Below are positions 9,978 to 19,017 of a stretch of DNA of 64,000 bases, piece after piece. Made by a program: the position numbers and the translations under genes. Location of the stretch: the NCBI RefSeq assembly GCF_003253745.1, contig NZ_MZXV01000072.1:1-64000 (forward strand), given 5' to 3'. The DNA is from Mesorhizobium kowhaii. Its GTDB lineage: Bacteria > Pseudomonadota > Alphaproteobacteria > Rhizobiales > Rhizobiaceae. The stretch's first letter is position 1. Each line of letters opens with the position of its first letter. The notes under the pieces are model-generated. The model was not told the origin of the DNA, made no database searches, and saw only the letters and a program-made list of their open reading frames with translations.

Positions 9978-10831
9978 TGAAGCTCGCGCCACTTCCCGCA
10001 ATCATGCTCGAGCCTCTGGTACGGGCAGCCCTTCTCGAAGACCTCGGCAGGGCCGGTGATGTAAGCTCGGATGCCATCGTACCAAGCGAAAGCCACGCAA
10101 CGACCGTGCTTGCGGCACGGCAGCAAGGCATCGTCGCCGGACTCGATCTGGCGATGCTCGCTTTCAGCCTGATCGACCAGAATGTCGAGATGACCGTGGA
10201 GCGAGCAGACGGCAGCGAAGTCTCACAAGGAGAGATCATTGCAACAGTGAGCGGTCCGGCCCGGGCCATACTCACAGCGGAACGGACGGCGCTGAATTTT
10301 CTCTGTCACTTGAGCGGCATCGCGACAGCGACGGCATCGATCGTCAATGCGATCCGCGGGCACAAAGCCAAGATCGTCTGCACCCGCAAGACGACACCCG
10401 GCTTGCGGGCTGTCGAAAAATACGCCGTGCGCGCCGGTGGTGGCGCCAATCACCGCTTCGGCCTCGACGACGCCATCCTGATCAAGGACAACCACATCGC
10501 CATCGCCGGCGGAATTCGCACGGCAATCGAGCGGGCGCGAGTGAGCGTTGGCCACCTCGTCAAGATCGAGGTCGAGGTCGATACGCTGGCCCAGTTGGAA
10601 GAAACCCTTGCGCTTACCCCTGACGCAGTCCTGCTCGACAACATGTCGGTCGACGAATTGCGCAAAGCAGTGGCCATGGTTGCAGGCCGGGCGATCACCG
10701 AAGCATCGGGCCGGATTGCCGCCTTAACAGCGCCAGCCATCGCGGCCACTGGTATCGATCTTATCTCCATCGGCTGGCTGACCCATAGCGCGCCAATTCT
10801 CGATATCGGACTGGATTATCGAGCGCCCTGA
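9977..10831 (+). CDS. nadC: Nicotinate-nucleotide pyrophosphorylase (quinolinate phosphoribosyltransferase)
   Basis: Converts quinolinate and PRPP to nicotinate mononucleotide, the third step of de novo NAD synthesis. 284 residues. Clear motifs: LLEDLGRAGDVSSDAI at the N-terminus, AERTALNFLCHLSGIAT, VCTRKTTPGLRAVEKYAVRAGGGANHRFGLDDAILIKDNH with the PRPP- and quinolinate-binding Arg/Lys/His residues, and IEVEVDTLAQL. The ATG at 9977 overlaps the nadB TGA. It ends the nad operon; bioB begins 96 bp later, so the two operons may still be partly co-transcribed. Confidence 0.96.
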   Translation: MKLAPLPAIMLEPLVRAALLEDLGRAGDVSSDAIVPSESHATTVLAARQQGIVAGLDLAMLAFSLIDQNVEMTVERADGSEVSQGEIIATVSGPARAILTAERTALNFLCHLSGIATATASIVNAIRGHKAKIVCTRKTTPGLRAVEKYAVRAGGGANHRFGLDDAILIKDNHIAIAGGIRTAIERARVSVGHLVKIEVEVDTLAQLEETLALTPDAVLLDNMSVDELRKAVAMVAGRAITEASGRIAALTAPAIAATGIDLISIGWLTHSAPILDIGLDYRAP

Positions 10832-10927
10832 TAACCCACAAGCAAACGGTCAGGATCGATACATATCAACCGGCCTGAATTCGGACGACGAAAATGCGGC
10901 AAGCCAAGAACTGCGAGCGGGACGGAC

Positions 10928-11926
10928 ATGCACGACACCAATGCGACTAAGACGATGCCGCGGGCGCAATGCGATGATGGCGCGATGTGGACCCTGGAGA
11001 AGGCTCGCGCACTTCACGATGCACCTTTCAACAATCTGCTTTTCCTTGCGCAAACCGTTCACCGCCAGAATTTCGATCCCAACAAGGTCCAGATCAGCCG
11101 GCTCCTCAGCATCAAGACAGGCGGCTGCCCGGAGGATTGCGGCTATTGCAGCCAGTCGGCGCATCACGAGACCGGCCTGAAGGCGTCGAAGCTGATGGAG
11201 GTCGACCGCGTCATCGCGGAGGCGACCAAGGCGCGCGATGCCGGCGCCACCCGCTATTGCATGGGTGCGGCCTGGCGAAATCCCAAGACGCGCGACATGG
11301 ATGCGGTGGTGGCGATGGTCGAAGGCGTCAAGGCGCTGGGCATGGAGACCTGCATGACGCTGGGCATGCTCGATCTTGAGCAGGCCGCTCAGCTGAAACA
11401 GGCTGGTCTCGACTATTACAACCACAACATCGATACGTCGGAACGCTACTACAGCGAGATCATCAGCACGCGCACGTTTGCCGACCGGCTCGACACGCTT
11501 GAGCATGTTCGCCAAGCCGGCATCAAGGTCTGCAGCGGCGGCATTGTCGGCATGGGCGAACAACCGGTGGACCGGATCGACATGTTGGTGACGCTGGCCA
11601 ATCTGCCGGAACATCCGCAAAGCGTCCCGATCAACATGCTGATCCCGATCGCCGGCACCCCGCTTGCCGACGCCAGGCCGATCGAACCGATCGAATTCGT
11701 GCGTGTGATCGCGCTGGCGCGCATCATGATGCCGAAATCGCATGTCCGCCTTTCCGCTGGCCGCACCGCCATGACCGACGAAATGCAGGCGCTGTGCTTT
11801 TTTGCCGGGGCCAATTCGATCTTCGTCGGCGACACGCTGCTGACGGCGGACAATCCCGGCGAAGACAAAAATACCCTCCTGTTCCGCCGCCTTGGCATCG
11901 AGCCGATGGAGCTCGACACCCAATGA
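10928..11926 (+). CDS. bioB: Biotin synthase
   Basis: A radical-SAM enzyme that inserts sulfur into dethiobiotin. 332 residues. The CxxxCxxC cluster motif is GGCPEDCGYCSQ (about residues 66-77). Also present are YCMGAAWRNPK, YYNHNIDTSERYY, CSGGIVGMGE and the C-terminal SAGRTAM with the Arg that ligates the [2Fe-2S] cluster. It leads a tight bioBFDAZ operon; its TGA overlaps the bioF ATG. I looked upstream for a BioR box (TTATMKATAA) and did not find one between nadC and bioB. Confidence 0.97.
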   Translation: MHDTNATKTMPRAQCDDGAMWTLEKARALHDAPFNNLLFLAQTVHRQNFDPNKVQISRLLSIKTGGCPEDCGYCSQSAHHETGLKASKLMEVDRVIAEATKARDAGATRYCMGAAWRNPKTRDMDAVVAMVEGVKALGMETCMTLGMLDLEQAAQLKQAGLDYYNHNIDTSERYYSEIISTRTFADRLDTLEHVRQAGIKVCSGGIVGMGEQPVDRIDMLVTLANLPEHPQSVPINMLIPIAGTPLADARPIEPIEFVRVIALARIMMPKSHVRLSAGRTAMTDEMQALCFFAGANSIFVGDTLLTADNPGEDKNTLLFRRLGIEPMELDTQ

Positions 11927-13062
11927 ACGGGGCACCGCTGGCCCGGTACGAGGCGACCTTGCAGGGGCTGGCGCGCAGGGAACGGTTGCGGACGCTGTCG
12001 CCGCGCGCCGGGCTCGACTTCTCGTCGAACGACTATCTCGGGCTTGCCCCCTCTAAAAGACTTGGCGACGCGGTTGCGGCGGCGATTGCACGGGGCACGC
12101 CGGTCGGCGCCACCGGGTCGCGGCTGTTGCGCGGCAATGCGCCGGAGCATGAGCAACTGGAGGCGGACGCAGCGACGTTCTTCGGCGCCGACCGCGCGCT
12201 GTTCTTCGGCAGCGGCTATATCGCCAACTTTGCTCTGCTCACCGCGCTGCCGCAAAAGGGCGACCTGCTGGTCCTCGACGAGCTCGCTCATGCCAGCATG
12301 CACGAGGGCGCGCAAGCCGGACGCGCCAAGTTCGTGCTGGCCTCGCACAACGACGCCAACGCTGTCGAGGATGCGATCACGCGCTGGCGTGCCGAAGGCG
12401 GCGTGGGGCGCATCTGGATCGGAACCGAAAGCCTCTACAGCATGGATGGCGACCGTGCGCCGCTGGAAAGCCTGATCGCGCTTGCCGACCGGCACGAGGC
12501 ATTCCTAGTCGTCGACGAGGCGCATGCCACTGGTGTCTGGGGACCGGACGGCCGGGGGCTGGCCGCCGCGTTCGAGGGCCGCGACAACATCGTCGCGCTC
12601 CACACATGCGGCAAGGCGCTCGGCGCGTCCGGCGCGCTCGTCACCGGGCCTAGAACGCTGTGCGACTATCTCGTCAACCGCTGCCGGCCATTCATCTACG
12701 CCACCGCGCCATCGCCGCTGATGGCGGTCGCGGCACGCGAAGCGCTCGCCATGCTGTCCGACGAGCCGATGCGCCGTGTCCAGTTGCATGAACAGGTCGC
12801 CTTCGCGGGCCGCCAATTGGCAGAGCGCTGCGGCGTGACGCCCAGCGGCTCGCAGATCCAGCCCTTTGTCATCTGCGACAACAGGCGCACCATGGCGGTG
12901 GCGGCGGCATTGCAGGCGCGCGGCTTCGACATACGCGGCATTCGTCCGCCGACCGTGCCCGAGGGCACATCGCGCCTGCGCATCTCGGTGACGCTCAACG
13001 TCGACGAAGACGACATTTCTGCGATGGTCGAGGCGCTCGTCGAGGTGTTGGCCTCGGCATGA
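11923..13062 (+). CDS. bioF: 8-amino-7-oxononanoate synthase
   Basis: A PLP enzyme that condenses pimeloyl-ACP/CoA with L-alanine. 379 residues from the ATG that overlaps the bioB stop; longer upstream readings lie within bioB. Motifs: LDFSSNDYLGLA, GATGSRLLRGNAPEHEQLE, LVVDEAHATGVWGPDGRG, and the PLP lysine in HTCGKALGASGALV. The C-terminus carries RLRISVTLNVDEDDI. Second gene of the bio operon, with a 4-bp overlap to bioD downstream. Confidence 0.96.
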   Translation: MNGAPLARYEATLQGLARRERLRTLSPRAGLDFSSNDYLGLAPSKRLGDAVAAAIARGTPVGATGSRLLRGNAPEHEQLEADAATFFGADRALFFGSGYIANFALLTALPQKGDLLVLDELAHASMHEGAQAGRAKFVLASHNDANAVEDAITRWRAEGGVGRIWIGTESLYSMDGDRAPLESLIALADRHEAFLVVDEAHATGVWGPDGRGLAAAFEGRDNIVALHTCGKALGASGALVTGPRTLCDYLVNRCRPFIYATAPSPLMAVAAREALAMLSDEPMRRVQLHEQVAFAGRQLAERCGVTPSGSQIQPFVICDNRRTMAVAAALQARGFDIRGIRPPTVPEGTSRLRISVTLNVDEDDISAMVEALVEVLASA

Positions 13063-13694
13063 TCATGCGCATCGTCATCACCGGAACCGACACCGGAATT
13101 GGCAAGACCGTGTTTGCGGCTGGGCTCGCCGGCCTGATCGACGGTTTCTACTGGAAGCCGGTGCAATCGGGCCTCGACGGCGAGACCGACAGCGAGGTGG
13201 TCGCGCGGCTTGCCGGCTTGCCGCCGGGGCGCGTGCTGCCGGAAGCCTACCGCTTGAAGAGCCCGCTGTCGCCGCATCATTCGGCCGAGATCGACGGCGT
13301 CGCGATCAAGGCTGCCGATCTTACTTTTCCCGTCCTGCCGACGCCGCTCGTCATCGAGGGCCCGGGTGGGCTGATGGTGCCGCTTAACCGGCGCACAAGG
13401 TTCATCGACATCTTCGCTGAGTGGCGGCTGCCGGTCATTTTGTGCGCCCGCACCACGCTCGGCACCATCAACCACACGCTGCTGTCGATCGAGGCCCTGC
13501 GCGCCCGCTCCATCCCGCTGGCAGGAATCGCTTTCATCGGCGATGAGATGGCCGACACGCAACGGACAATCGTGGAAATGGGCGGCGTGCCACAGCTCGG
13601 CAGGCTGCCGCATATCGATCCGCTGACCGACAAAACGTTGAGAGCGGCAATGATCGCCGGCTTCGCCTTCGCCTCGATTGCGGGAGGCGAATGA
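13059..13694 (+). CDS. bioD: Dethiobiotin synthetase
   Basis: An ATP-dependent carboxylase that closes the ureido ring of dethiobiotin. 211 residues. The P-loop GTDTGIGKTVFAAGL opens the protein; the substrate lysine lies in YWKPVQSGL, EGPGGLMVPL is the Mg/ATP segment, and RTTLGTINHTLLSIEALR follows. The start overlaps the bioF TGA and the stop overlaps the bioA start. Normal family length. Confidence 0.96.
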   Translation: MIMRIVITGTDTGIGKTVFAAGLAGLIDGFYWKPVQSGLDGETDSEVVARLAGLPPGRVLPEAYRLKSPLSPHHSAEIDGVAIKAADLTFPVLPTPLVIEGPGGLMVPLNRRTRFIDIFAEWRLPVILCARTTLGTINHTLLSIEALRARSIPLAGIAFIGDEMADTQRTIVEMGGVPQLGRLPHIDPLTDKTLRAAMIAGFAFASIAGGE

Positions 13695-14959
13695 TGTCGC
13701 AGTCCAGTGTGTGGCATCCGTTCACGCAGCACGCGCTTGAGCCGGCGATTCCAGAAATCGTCCTGACGGAAGGCGCCTATCTCCACAGGGCCGACGGCAC
13801 GCGTATCCTGGATGCCATCTCCTCCTGGTGGGTCGTCACCCATGGCCACCGCCACCCTCGCATCATGAAGGCTATCGAGACGACCGCGTCGAGCCTTGAC
13901 CAGATCATCTTCGCCGGCTTCACGCATGAACCAGCCGAACGTCTGGCCAAGGCACTTGTCAGCCTCGCTCCCGCCGGACTCGACTGGGTGTTCTATTCCG
14001 ACAGCGGCTCGACCTCCGTCGAGGTCGCGCTGAAGATGGCGCTCGGGTATTTCGGCAACATCGGCGCACCGCGCTCGCGCATCGTCGTCATGGAGCACAG
14101 CTATCATGGCGACACCATCGGCACGATGAGCGTCGGTGCCCGCGGCGTGTTCAATGCCGCTTACGAGCCCCTGCTGTTCGAGGTCGACACCATCCCCTTC
14201 CCGGCCGCCGGACGCGAACAAGAGACGCTGGATCGGTTCGAGGCAGTTGCCCGCGACCGGCGCGCCGCCGCGCTGATCGTCGAACCGCTCGTGCTTGGCG
14301 CCGGCGGCATGCTGATGTATCCGGCCTGGGTTCTCACCGAACTGAAGAAGATCGCCGAGGCCTCCGGCACGCTGCTGATCGCCGACGAGGTGATGACCGG
14401 CTGGGGACGAACCGGAACCATGTTCGCCTGCGAGCAGGCGTCCATCTCTCCGGATATTCTGTGCACCTCGAAGGGCTTGACCGGTGGCACGGTCCCACTG
14501 GCGGCCACGCTCGCCACCGATGCCATCTTCCAGGCTCATTATTCCGAAGACCGGAAGAAGACCTTTTTTCATTCGAGTTCCTACACCGCCAACCCGATTG
14601 CCTGCGCGGCGGCACTTGCCAATGTCGAGATCTGGCAGGACGAGCCGGTGGCCGAGCGGATCACCGCCTTGAGCGTGATGCAGGCCGCCGGGCTGCAACG
14701 CTTTCGGGACAATCCATATTTTGCCGACTGCCGAACCACGGGAACGATCGCAGCGCTCGACCTCCGAACCGGTTCCGCAGGTTACCTCGCCGAGATCGGG
14801 CCGAAACTGCGCGCTTTTTTCCTCGAGCGCGGTCTGCTCGTGCGCCCGCTTGGCAATGTCCTCTATCTTCTGCCACCCTATTGCATCACCGGCGAGGAAC
14901 TGGACGGGCTCTACGACGCGATCGAGGAGGCCGGCGAACGCTTCGGGTCCAGGCCATGA
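13691..14959 (+). CDS. bioA: Adenosylmethionine-8-amino-7-oxononanoate aminotransferase
   Basis: A class III PLP aminotransferase that uses SAM as amino donor to make diaminopelargonate. 422 residues. Motifs: VWHPFTQHALEP at the N-terminus, AISSWWVVTHGHRHPRI, VFYSDSGSTSVEVALKMAL, LIADEVMTGWGRTG, and the PLP lysine in CTSKGLTGGTVPLAATL. It overlaps both bioD and bioZ by 4 bp, so all five bio genes should be translated from one message. Confidence 0.96.
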   Translation: MMSQSSVWHPFTQHALEPAIPEIVLTEGAYLHRADGTRILDAISSWWVVTHGHRHPRIMKAIETTASSLDQIIFAGFTHEPAERLAKALVSLAPAGLDWVFYSDSGSTSVEVALKMALGYFGNIGAPRSRIVVMEHSYHGDTIGTMSVGARGVFNAAYEPLLFEVDTIPFPAAGREQETLDRFEAVARDRRAAALIVEPLVLGAGGMLMYPAWVLTELKKIAEASGTLLIADEVMTGWGRTGTMFACEQASISPDILCTSKGLTGGTVPLAATLATDAIFQAHYSEDRKKTFFHSSSYTANPIACAAALANVEIWQDEPVAERITALSVMQAAGLQRFRDNPYFADCRTTGTIAALDLRTGSAGYLAEIGPKLRAFFLERGLLVRPLGNVLYLLPPYCITGEELDGLYDAIEEAGERFGSRP

Positions 14960-15939
14960 GCAAGTCGTCTCGCATTCTCGGGTTTGGCCATCATGCGCCG
15001 TCGCGCAAGGTGGCGAATGCCGAGATCGAGAGCAATCTCGGCCTCGAGCCGGGCTGGATCGAAAGGCGTACCGGAATCCGCACCCGCTTCTGGGCAACTG
15101 ACGAAGATACGCTGTCTGGTCTTGCCACGCAGGCTGGCGACATGGCGCTGGCGAATGCCGGTATTGACCGCAGCGACATCGGGCTGCTGTTGCTTGCCAC
15201 CTCGACGCCCGACCACCTTCTGCCACCCAGTGCACCCCTGGTCGCGCACGAGCTCGGCCTTGGTCGCGCAGGCGCGGTCGATCTGACCGGCGCCTGCGCC
15301 GGCTTCATCTATGCGCTGATGTTCGCCGACGGGTTCACCCGCCTGCACGGCAAAGCGAGCCTTGTCATCGCGGCCAACATCCTCAGCCGCCGCATCAATC
15401 CGGCTGAGCGCGCGAGCTCAGTCCTTTTCGCCGATGCCGCCGGCGCCCTGGTGATTGGTCCTTGCGAGGCTCCCTATCAGGGCATTCTCGGCGCTTCGGT
15501 GGATTCCGACGGCTCGCGCTACGGGCTGATCCAGATCCCGGCGGGAGGAAGCAACATCCCGTTCCAAAGTGGTCTGGACCTAGAGCAAACCCGAATGACG
15601 ATGACCGACGGCCGGGAAGTGTTCGCCAAGGCTGTCGAGATGATGACCGATTGCTCGACAAGCGCGCTTGCCGCTGCCGGAGTGCGACCACAGGATGTCG
15701 GCAGATTCGTGCCGCATCAGGCGAATGCCCGCATTTTCGATGCGGTTGGGAGGAACCTCGGCATAGCAGATCAAGCAATCGTCAAGACGATCGCCGACTA
15801 CGGCAACTCTTCCGCCGCGACGATCCCGCTCTCGCTTTCGCTGTCCCATCAGACGGAGCCGTTTCGACCGGGCGAGAAAATTCTCCTTGCGGCAGCGGGC
15901 GCGGGTCTCAGCGGCGGTGCACTCGTCGTCGGAATTTAG
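14956..15939 (+). CDS. bioZ: BioZ, FabH-like 3-ketoacyl-ACP synthase for pimeloyl-ACP
   Basis: A 327-residue thiolase-fold protein of the KAS III type. The catalytic triad is visible: Cys in DLTGACAGFIYAL, His in VPHQANARIFDAV, Asn in DYGNSSAATIPL. In alphaproteobacteria BioZ is known to extend glutaryl-CoA with malonyl-ACP toward pimeloyl-ACP, replacing the BioC-BioH route. Its place as the last gene of bioBFDA supports that role over general fatty-acid initiation. The ATG overlaps the end of bioA; upstream in-frame sequence is bioA in another frame and not part of the gene. Confidence 0.93.
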   Translation: MSKSSRILGFGHHAPSRKVANAEIESNLGLEPGWIERRTGIRTRFWATDEDTLSGLATQAGDMALANAGIDRSDIGLLLLATSTPDHLLPPSAPLVAHELGLGRAGAVDLTGACAGFIYALMFADGFTRLHGKASLVIAANILSRRINPAERASSVLFADAAGALVIGPCEAPYQGILGASVDSDGSRYGLIQIPAGGSNIPFQSGLDLEQTRMTMTDGREVFAKAVEMMTDCSTSALAAAGVRPQDVGRFVPHQANARIFDAVGRNLGIADQAIVKTIADYGNSSAATIPLSLSLSHQTEPFRPGEKILLAAAGAGLSGGALVVGI

Positions 15940-15997
15940 CCGAGCGACCGGCCGCTCCGAGGACGGCAGGATTCATTATGGATAGGACAACAGACCC

Positions 15998-16450
15998 ATG
16001 CGAAAACTAGTCGCCGGCAAGCTGCACGGCATCTACGTCACCGAAGCGAACCTCAACTACCACGGTTCGATAACGCTTGACCCTGACCACTGCGAAGAAG
16101 CGGGGATCCTGCCCATGGAATTCGTGGAGATATGGAACAAGAATTCCGGGGCGCGGATTTCGACCTATGTCATCCTGGGCGAGCGCGGTTCACGATGCTG
16201 TATTCTCAATGGAGCAGCGGCCCGCACTTGCCAGCCCGACGACCAGATCATTGTCTGCAACTCCATCTACCTGGACGAAGCGCATATTACCTCTCTGAAG
16301 CCCCGGATCGTTACGTTCGACCAGGATAACAACATACTCGACCGCCTAAGCTACTCCGTCGATCTTGACGCAGATGGCCGCTACACCTTCTCGATCCTTG
16401 ACGAGACTGATGAGGCTTTGGCCATTCCTGCCATGGTCTCCGGGGCGTGA
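15998..16450 (+). CDS. panD: Aspartate 1-decarboxylase
   Basis: A pyruvoyl enzyme that makes beta-alanine for pantothenate. It is formed by self-cleavage at Gly-Ser; the motif here is LNYHGSITLDP with the serine near residue 25 that becomes the pyruvoyl group. The active-site Tyr/Arg region is followed by FVEIWNKNSGARISTYVILGERGS and LNGAAARTCQPDDQIIVCNS. At 150 residues it is slightly longer than E. coli PanD because of a C-terminal tail. It lies 58 bp after bioZ and may ride on the bio transcript. Together with panC it gives this region two of the pantothenate genes, while panB is broken. Confidence 0.94.
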   Translation: MRKLVAGKLHGIYVTEANLNYHGSITLDPDHCEEAGILPMEFVEIWNKNSGARISTYVILGERGSRCCILNGAAARTCQPDDQIIVCNSIYLDEAHITSLKPRIVTFDQDNNILDRLSYSVDLDADGRYTFSILDETDEALAIPAMVSGA

Positions 16451-16470
16451 CACCCGCCGCACATGTGACA

Positions 16471-16656
16471 TCAGTGTTCGTCAATTGGTGGCCTGCTAGC
16501 AAGGCCGAGCCTGGCTCGTTGGTCATCGGCAAAATGTTCGGCGGGCGACTGCGTCTTGAACCGATGAACTGTCAGTTTGCCGTTCTCAACAATATGAACG
16601 GCCCATCCCCCACCGCAACGCTTGACGCGCACGTCGTTTGGTTCGCCAGCCACCAT
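16471..16656 (-). CDS. Small conserved-looking protein, function unknown
   Basis: A 61-residue protein beginning MVAGEPNDVRVKR and containing GGWAVHIVENGKLTVHRF and AEHFADDQRARLGL. The start has a good ribosome site (GAGGGG, 5 bases from the ATG). The composition is protein-like, with an alternating beta-strand pattern and a short helix, and I recall similar short rhizobial proteins with this WxVHIVENGK-FADxQRxRL layout, but I cannot name a function. It is convergent with panD. The overlapping plus-strand frame (16447-16845) has no ribosome site and reads as its shadow. Confidence 0.6.
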   Translation of the reverse strand: MVAGEPNDVRVKRCGGGWAVHIVENGKLTVHRFKTQSPAEHFADDQRARLGLASRPPIDEH

Positions 16657-16930
16657 TGCCGCCCCTCATTTTCGTCGCCCTGGACCGAGACTGGAAGTCG
16701 CTCCATGCACGGCGAAAAACACCGGACCTTACGTTACGTCAAGCAAAGATTTTCTGACGGCTGGCGCCTTATGGATTTGACGGCGACAGCGGCTCTGGCC
16801 CGGGCTATCCCGAGCCGGCCGCATCTTGCATTCGGATCGATTTAGATGACCCGATCTTGCACGTTAATGCTGTCTTAATTATCCACAGCTAATGTCAGTG
16901 AGAACGCGTATTCAGTTCGAGTAGCTCTGC

Positions 16931-16971
16931 AAAAAGCCCGCCGCTCTTGCCCCCAAGAGTGGCGGGTTTTT
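16931..16971. terminator. Strong bidirectional intrinsic terminator
   Basis: Stem arms GCCCGCCGCTCTT and AAGAGTGGCGGG surround a short C-rich loop, with AAAAA before and TTTTT after, so it can end transcription from either side. It lies about 480 bp after panD and marks the end of the nad-bio-panD block. Confidence 0.85.
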
Positions 16972-17595
16972 CGATTGTGAACACTGACGCGGTCCGTGCG
17001 GATGCCGCCACAGCACAAGCGCCGTGGGCGTCTTCCCTGCCCCTTTCCATCAAGGTCGCGGCGCTACTTTTCGGGGCGATGGCTCGTCGAGGACGAAGCC
17101 GAACGCGCCAGCCGCCGGCTTTTGCTGATGCTGGGCATCGGACACCTCCAGCACGAGCCTTGGCGCCCGGATTCTCGGGGCAATCGTTTCCGGTCTCGAC
17201 CAGATCGTTGCAGAGGAACAGGAGAACGCCTGTCCTACCGGCGAGTTCGATTCTGCTGCTTCACAGGCGGGCCAGCTCTGCTCGCAGAGGGAGCCACTAT
17301 CGAGCGTGCCGGACCGGAATTCTCCGAATGATCGCTTCCGAACTTCAGCGTAGAAAAAGATCGAGAACAGGCTTGGCAGCGTTTCAGGTCAGGATCGCTC
17401 CCTCATGCTACATCAAGCAGGGATGGGCCAACCGCGGTCGGATCAGAATGCACAAGACGGCGGGAAGCGTCGCTATTGACCGCAGTGCAGGACGAGCATC
17501 GCAACAGTCCTGCCGGGGCTTTATTGCTTTCAGCGGCAACCGGCACTATGTAGCGACACTTCGCCGACTACGTTTCAAGCCGACCGGAGAGTTTC
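16972..17595. other. Gene-poor stretch before the MucR gene
   Basis: About 620 bases. Short open frames exist in several phases but none has a ribosome site, a recognisable domain or consistent composition. The last 60 bases presumably hold the promoter of the MucR/Ros gene. I see no repeat or RNA gene. Confidence 0.5.
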
Positions 17596-18063
17596 ATGAC
17601 AGAAGAAGCCGACAACAACATCGACGTCCTCATCGAGCTCACCGCCGATGTCGTCTCTGCCTATGTCTCGAACAATCCGGTCCCGGTGGGCGAACTCCCT
17701 GCCCTGATCGGCCAGGTGCACGCGGCACTCAAAGGCACGGCCGGTGTCAATGTTTCGGCCGAAGAACCGGAGGTTCTGAAGCCCGCTGTATCGATCAGGA
17801 AATCGGTGACCCCTGACCACCTCATCTGCCTTGAGGACGGGAAAAAGTTCAAATCGCTGAAGCGCCATCTGTCGACCCACTATGGGCTGACGCCAGACGA
17901 CTATCGCGCCAAATGGGGCCTGCCGGCGGATTATCCGATGGTCGCGCCGAATTACGCCGCTACGCGCTCGGCATTGGCCAAGACGATGGGGCTCGGCCGC
18001 AAACCGGCAGAACCGGAACAGCCGGCACCAGCGAAGCGGACCCGCAAGAAGGTCGCAGCTTGA
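17596..18063 (+). CDS. MucR/Ros-family zinc-finger transcriptional regulator
   Basis: 155 residues. The family core is plain: TADVVSAYVSNNPVPVGELPALI in the N-terminal part, then the prokaryotic zinc-finger region ICLEDGKKFKSLKRHLSTHYGLTPDDYRAKWGLPADYPMV (about residues 81-120) and APNYAATRSALAK. The finger has Cys-x2-Asp and two His as possible ligands, the MucR type with Asp in place of the second Cys. Such proteins control exopolysaccharide, motility and symbiosis genes in rhizobia. The C-terminal tail is Lys/Arg-rich. It sits alone, with a terminator 70 bp downstream shared with the convergent cold-shock gene. Confidence 0.93.
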   Translation: MTEEADNNIDVLIELTADVVSAYVSNNPVPVGELPALIGQVHAALKGTAGVNVSAEEPEVLKPAVSIRKSVTPDHLICLEDGKKFKSLKRHLSTHYGLTPDDYRAKWGLPADYPMVAPNYAATRSALAKTMGLGRKPAEPEQPAPAKRTRKKVAA

Positions 18064-18130
18064 TTTCAGCAATCGAGGTTTGTTCTGGGGCGCAGCTGCC
18101 ATTGGCATAATCTGCATCTGTCCGGAATAA

Positions 18131-18160
18131 GAAAAGGCGGGGTCTACCCGCCTTCCCTTT
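18131..18160. terminator. Intrinsic terminator between the MucR and cold-shock genes
   Basis: Stem AAGGCGGG (18134-18141) pairs with CCCGCCTT (18147-18154) across a 5-base loop. On the minus strand it is followed by TTTTCTT, on the plus strand by a weaker TTCCCTTT, so it works best for the csp gene and may serve both convergent genes. Confidence 0.75.
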
Positions 18161-18313
18161 CAAGCAGCCTGGCTCCCAAGGACTTCGCGCGGGCTCACAG
18201 CAGCCTGCTCCTCAAGCCGTCCGGTGAGCCCTGTTCTCCCCCTTATATCGCTCGACCAGCATATCCGGGCGGACCGCATCCCTCCGCTGCTGGTAGGAGT
18301 CAGGGAAAAAAAT

Positions 18314-18526
18314 TCAGCCGGCTTTGCTGAGGCTGCCAGCTGAGGACTTGCCAGTGCGGCGGTCCTGTTCGATTTCATAGTTGATCTTCTGGCCGTCAGC
18401 GAGAGTCGAGAGGCCCGCCCGTTCAACGGCGGAAATGTGGACAAAAACATCCTGACCGCCATTGTCGGGCTGGATAAATCCAAATCCCTTGGTGCTGTTG
18501 AACCATTTTACCGTTCCAGTCGCCAT
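18314..18526 (-). CDS. cspA: Cold-shock protein, CspA family
   Basis: A 70-residue OB-fold RNA/DNA chaperone. It starts MATGTVKWFNSTKGFGFIQPD with RNP1-type KGFGFI and continues with DVFVHISAVERAG (RNP2-type VFVHI). Normal length for the family. Upstream on the minus strand is a roughly 100-base leader, common for cold-shock mRNAs. The start at 18526 is fixed by homology; the longer frame upstream is untranslated leader. Confidence 0.95.
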   Translation of the reverse strand: MATGTVKWFNSTKGFGFIQPDNGGQDVFVHISAVERAGLSTLADGQKINYEIEQDRRTGKSSAGSLSKAG

Positions 18527-19017
18527 GTGCGTTTTCCTTTGTAACAATTGCAATTTGGGCAGGCCGTCAGGCCGGTCCCGATTCATAACCGACTTTGGAG
18601 TAAGACGCCGCAAAAACGAGAAATCTGCAAGGCTCAATTTGACCGGCGGCTGTAACTCCTCATGGACCGTCCAGCGTCCGCCCGTAAAGGCTCACAACGA
18701 CACGCGTTACGGCCCCCGATGCGATACCCAAGACGGACGGGGCTGGAAGCGCAATAGCTACCAGGCAGGGCGACGGGAAGTTGATCGTTTGGGGCAAATG
18801 GGGGCTATGGACGACGCCGCTGGCGGACGGTTCGGGCCTCGCCGGTATGGACGGAAGCTGGCCGTCGGCCTGTCCCGCGGCAGAGCCACTCGGCCCAAGC
18901 ATGCGCGACTTTTCGTGAGAGGTGGTCCTATGCAAAAGCCATACGTGCGCAGTAGATGTCCACCCGGCCGGAGGCAAAGAGCCTTTTGGGGAATCGACAT
19001 TGCCGCTGCTCCCACCT
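18527..19017. other. Gene-poor stretch with cspA leader
   Basis: About 490 bases. The first part is the leader and promoter side of cspA. The rest has open frames in several phases without ribosome sites or domain matches. The gabD remnant begins at its end. Confidence 0.5.

Noticed and set aside
10850..11935. Minus-strand frame of 361 codons over bioB
   Set aside because: Shadow of bioB; composition dominated by His, Arg, Asp repeats typical of antisense GC-rich DNA.
13277..15235. Minus-strand frame of 652 codons across bioD-bioA-bioZ
   Set aside because: Antisense shadow of high-GC genes whose plus-strand products are certain.
16447..16845. Plus-strand 132-codon frame after panD
   Set aside because: No ribosome site and low protein-like order; the opposing 61-codon frame with a good ribosome site explains the open frame better.
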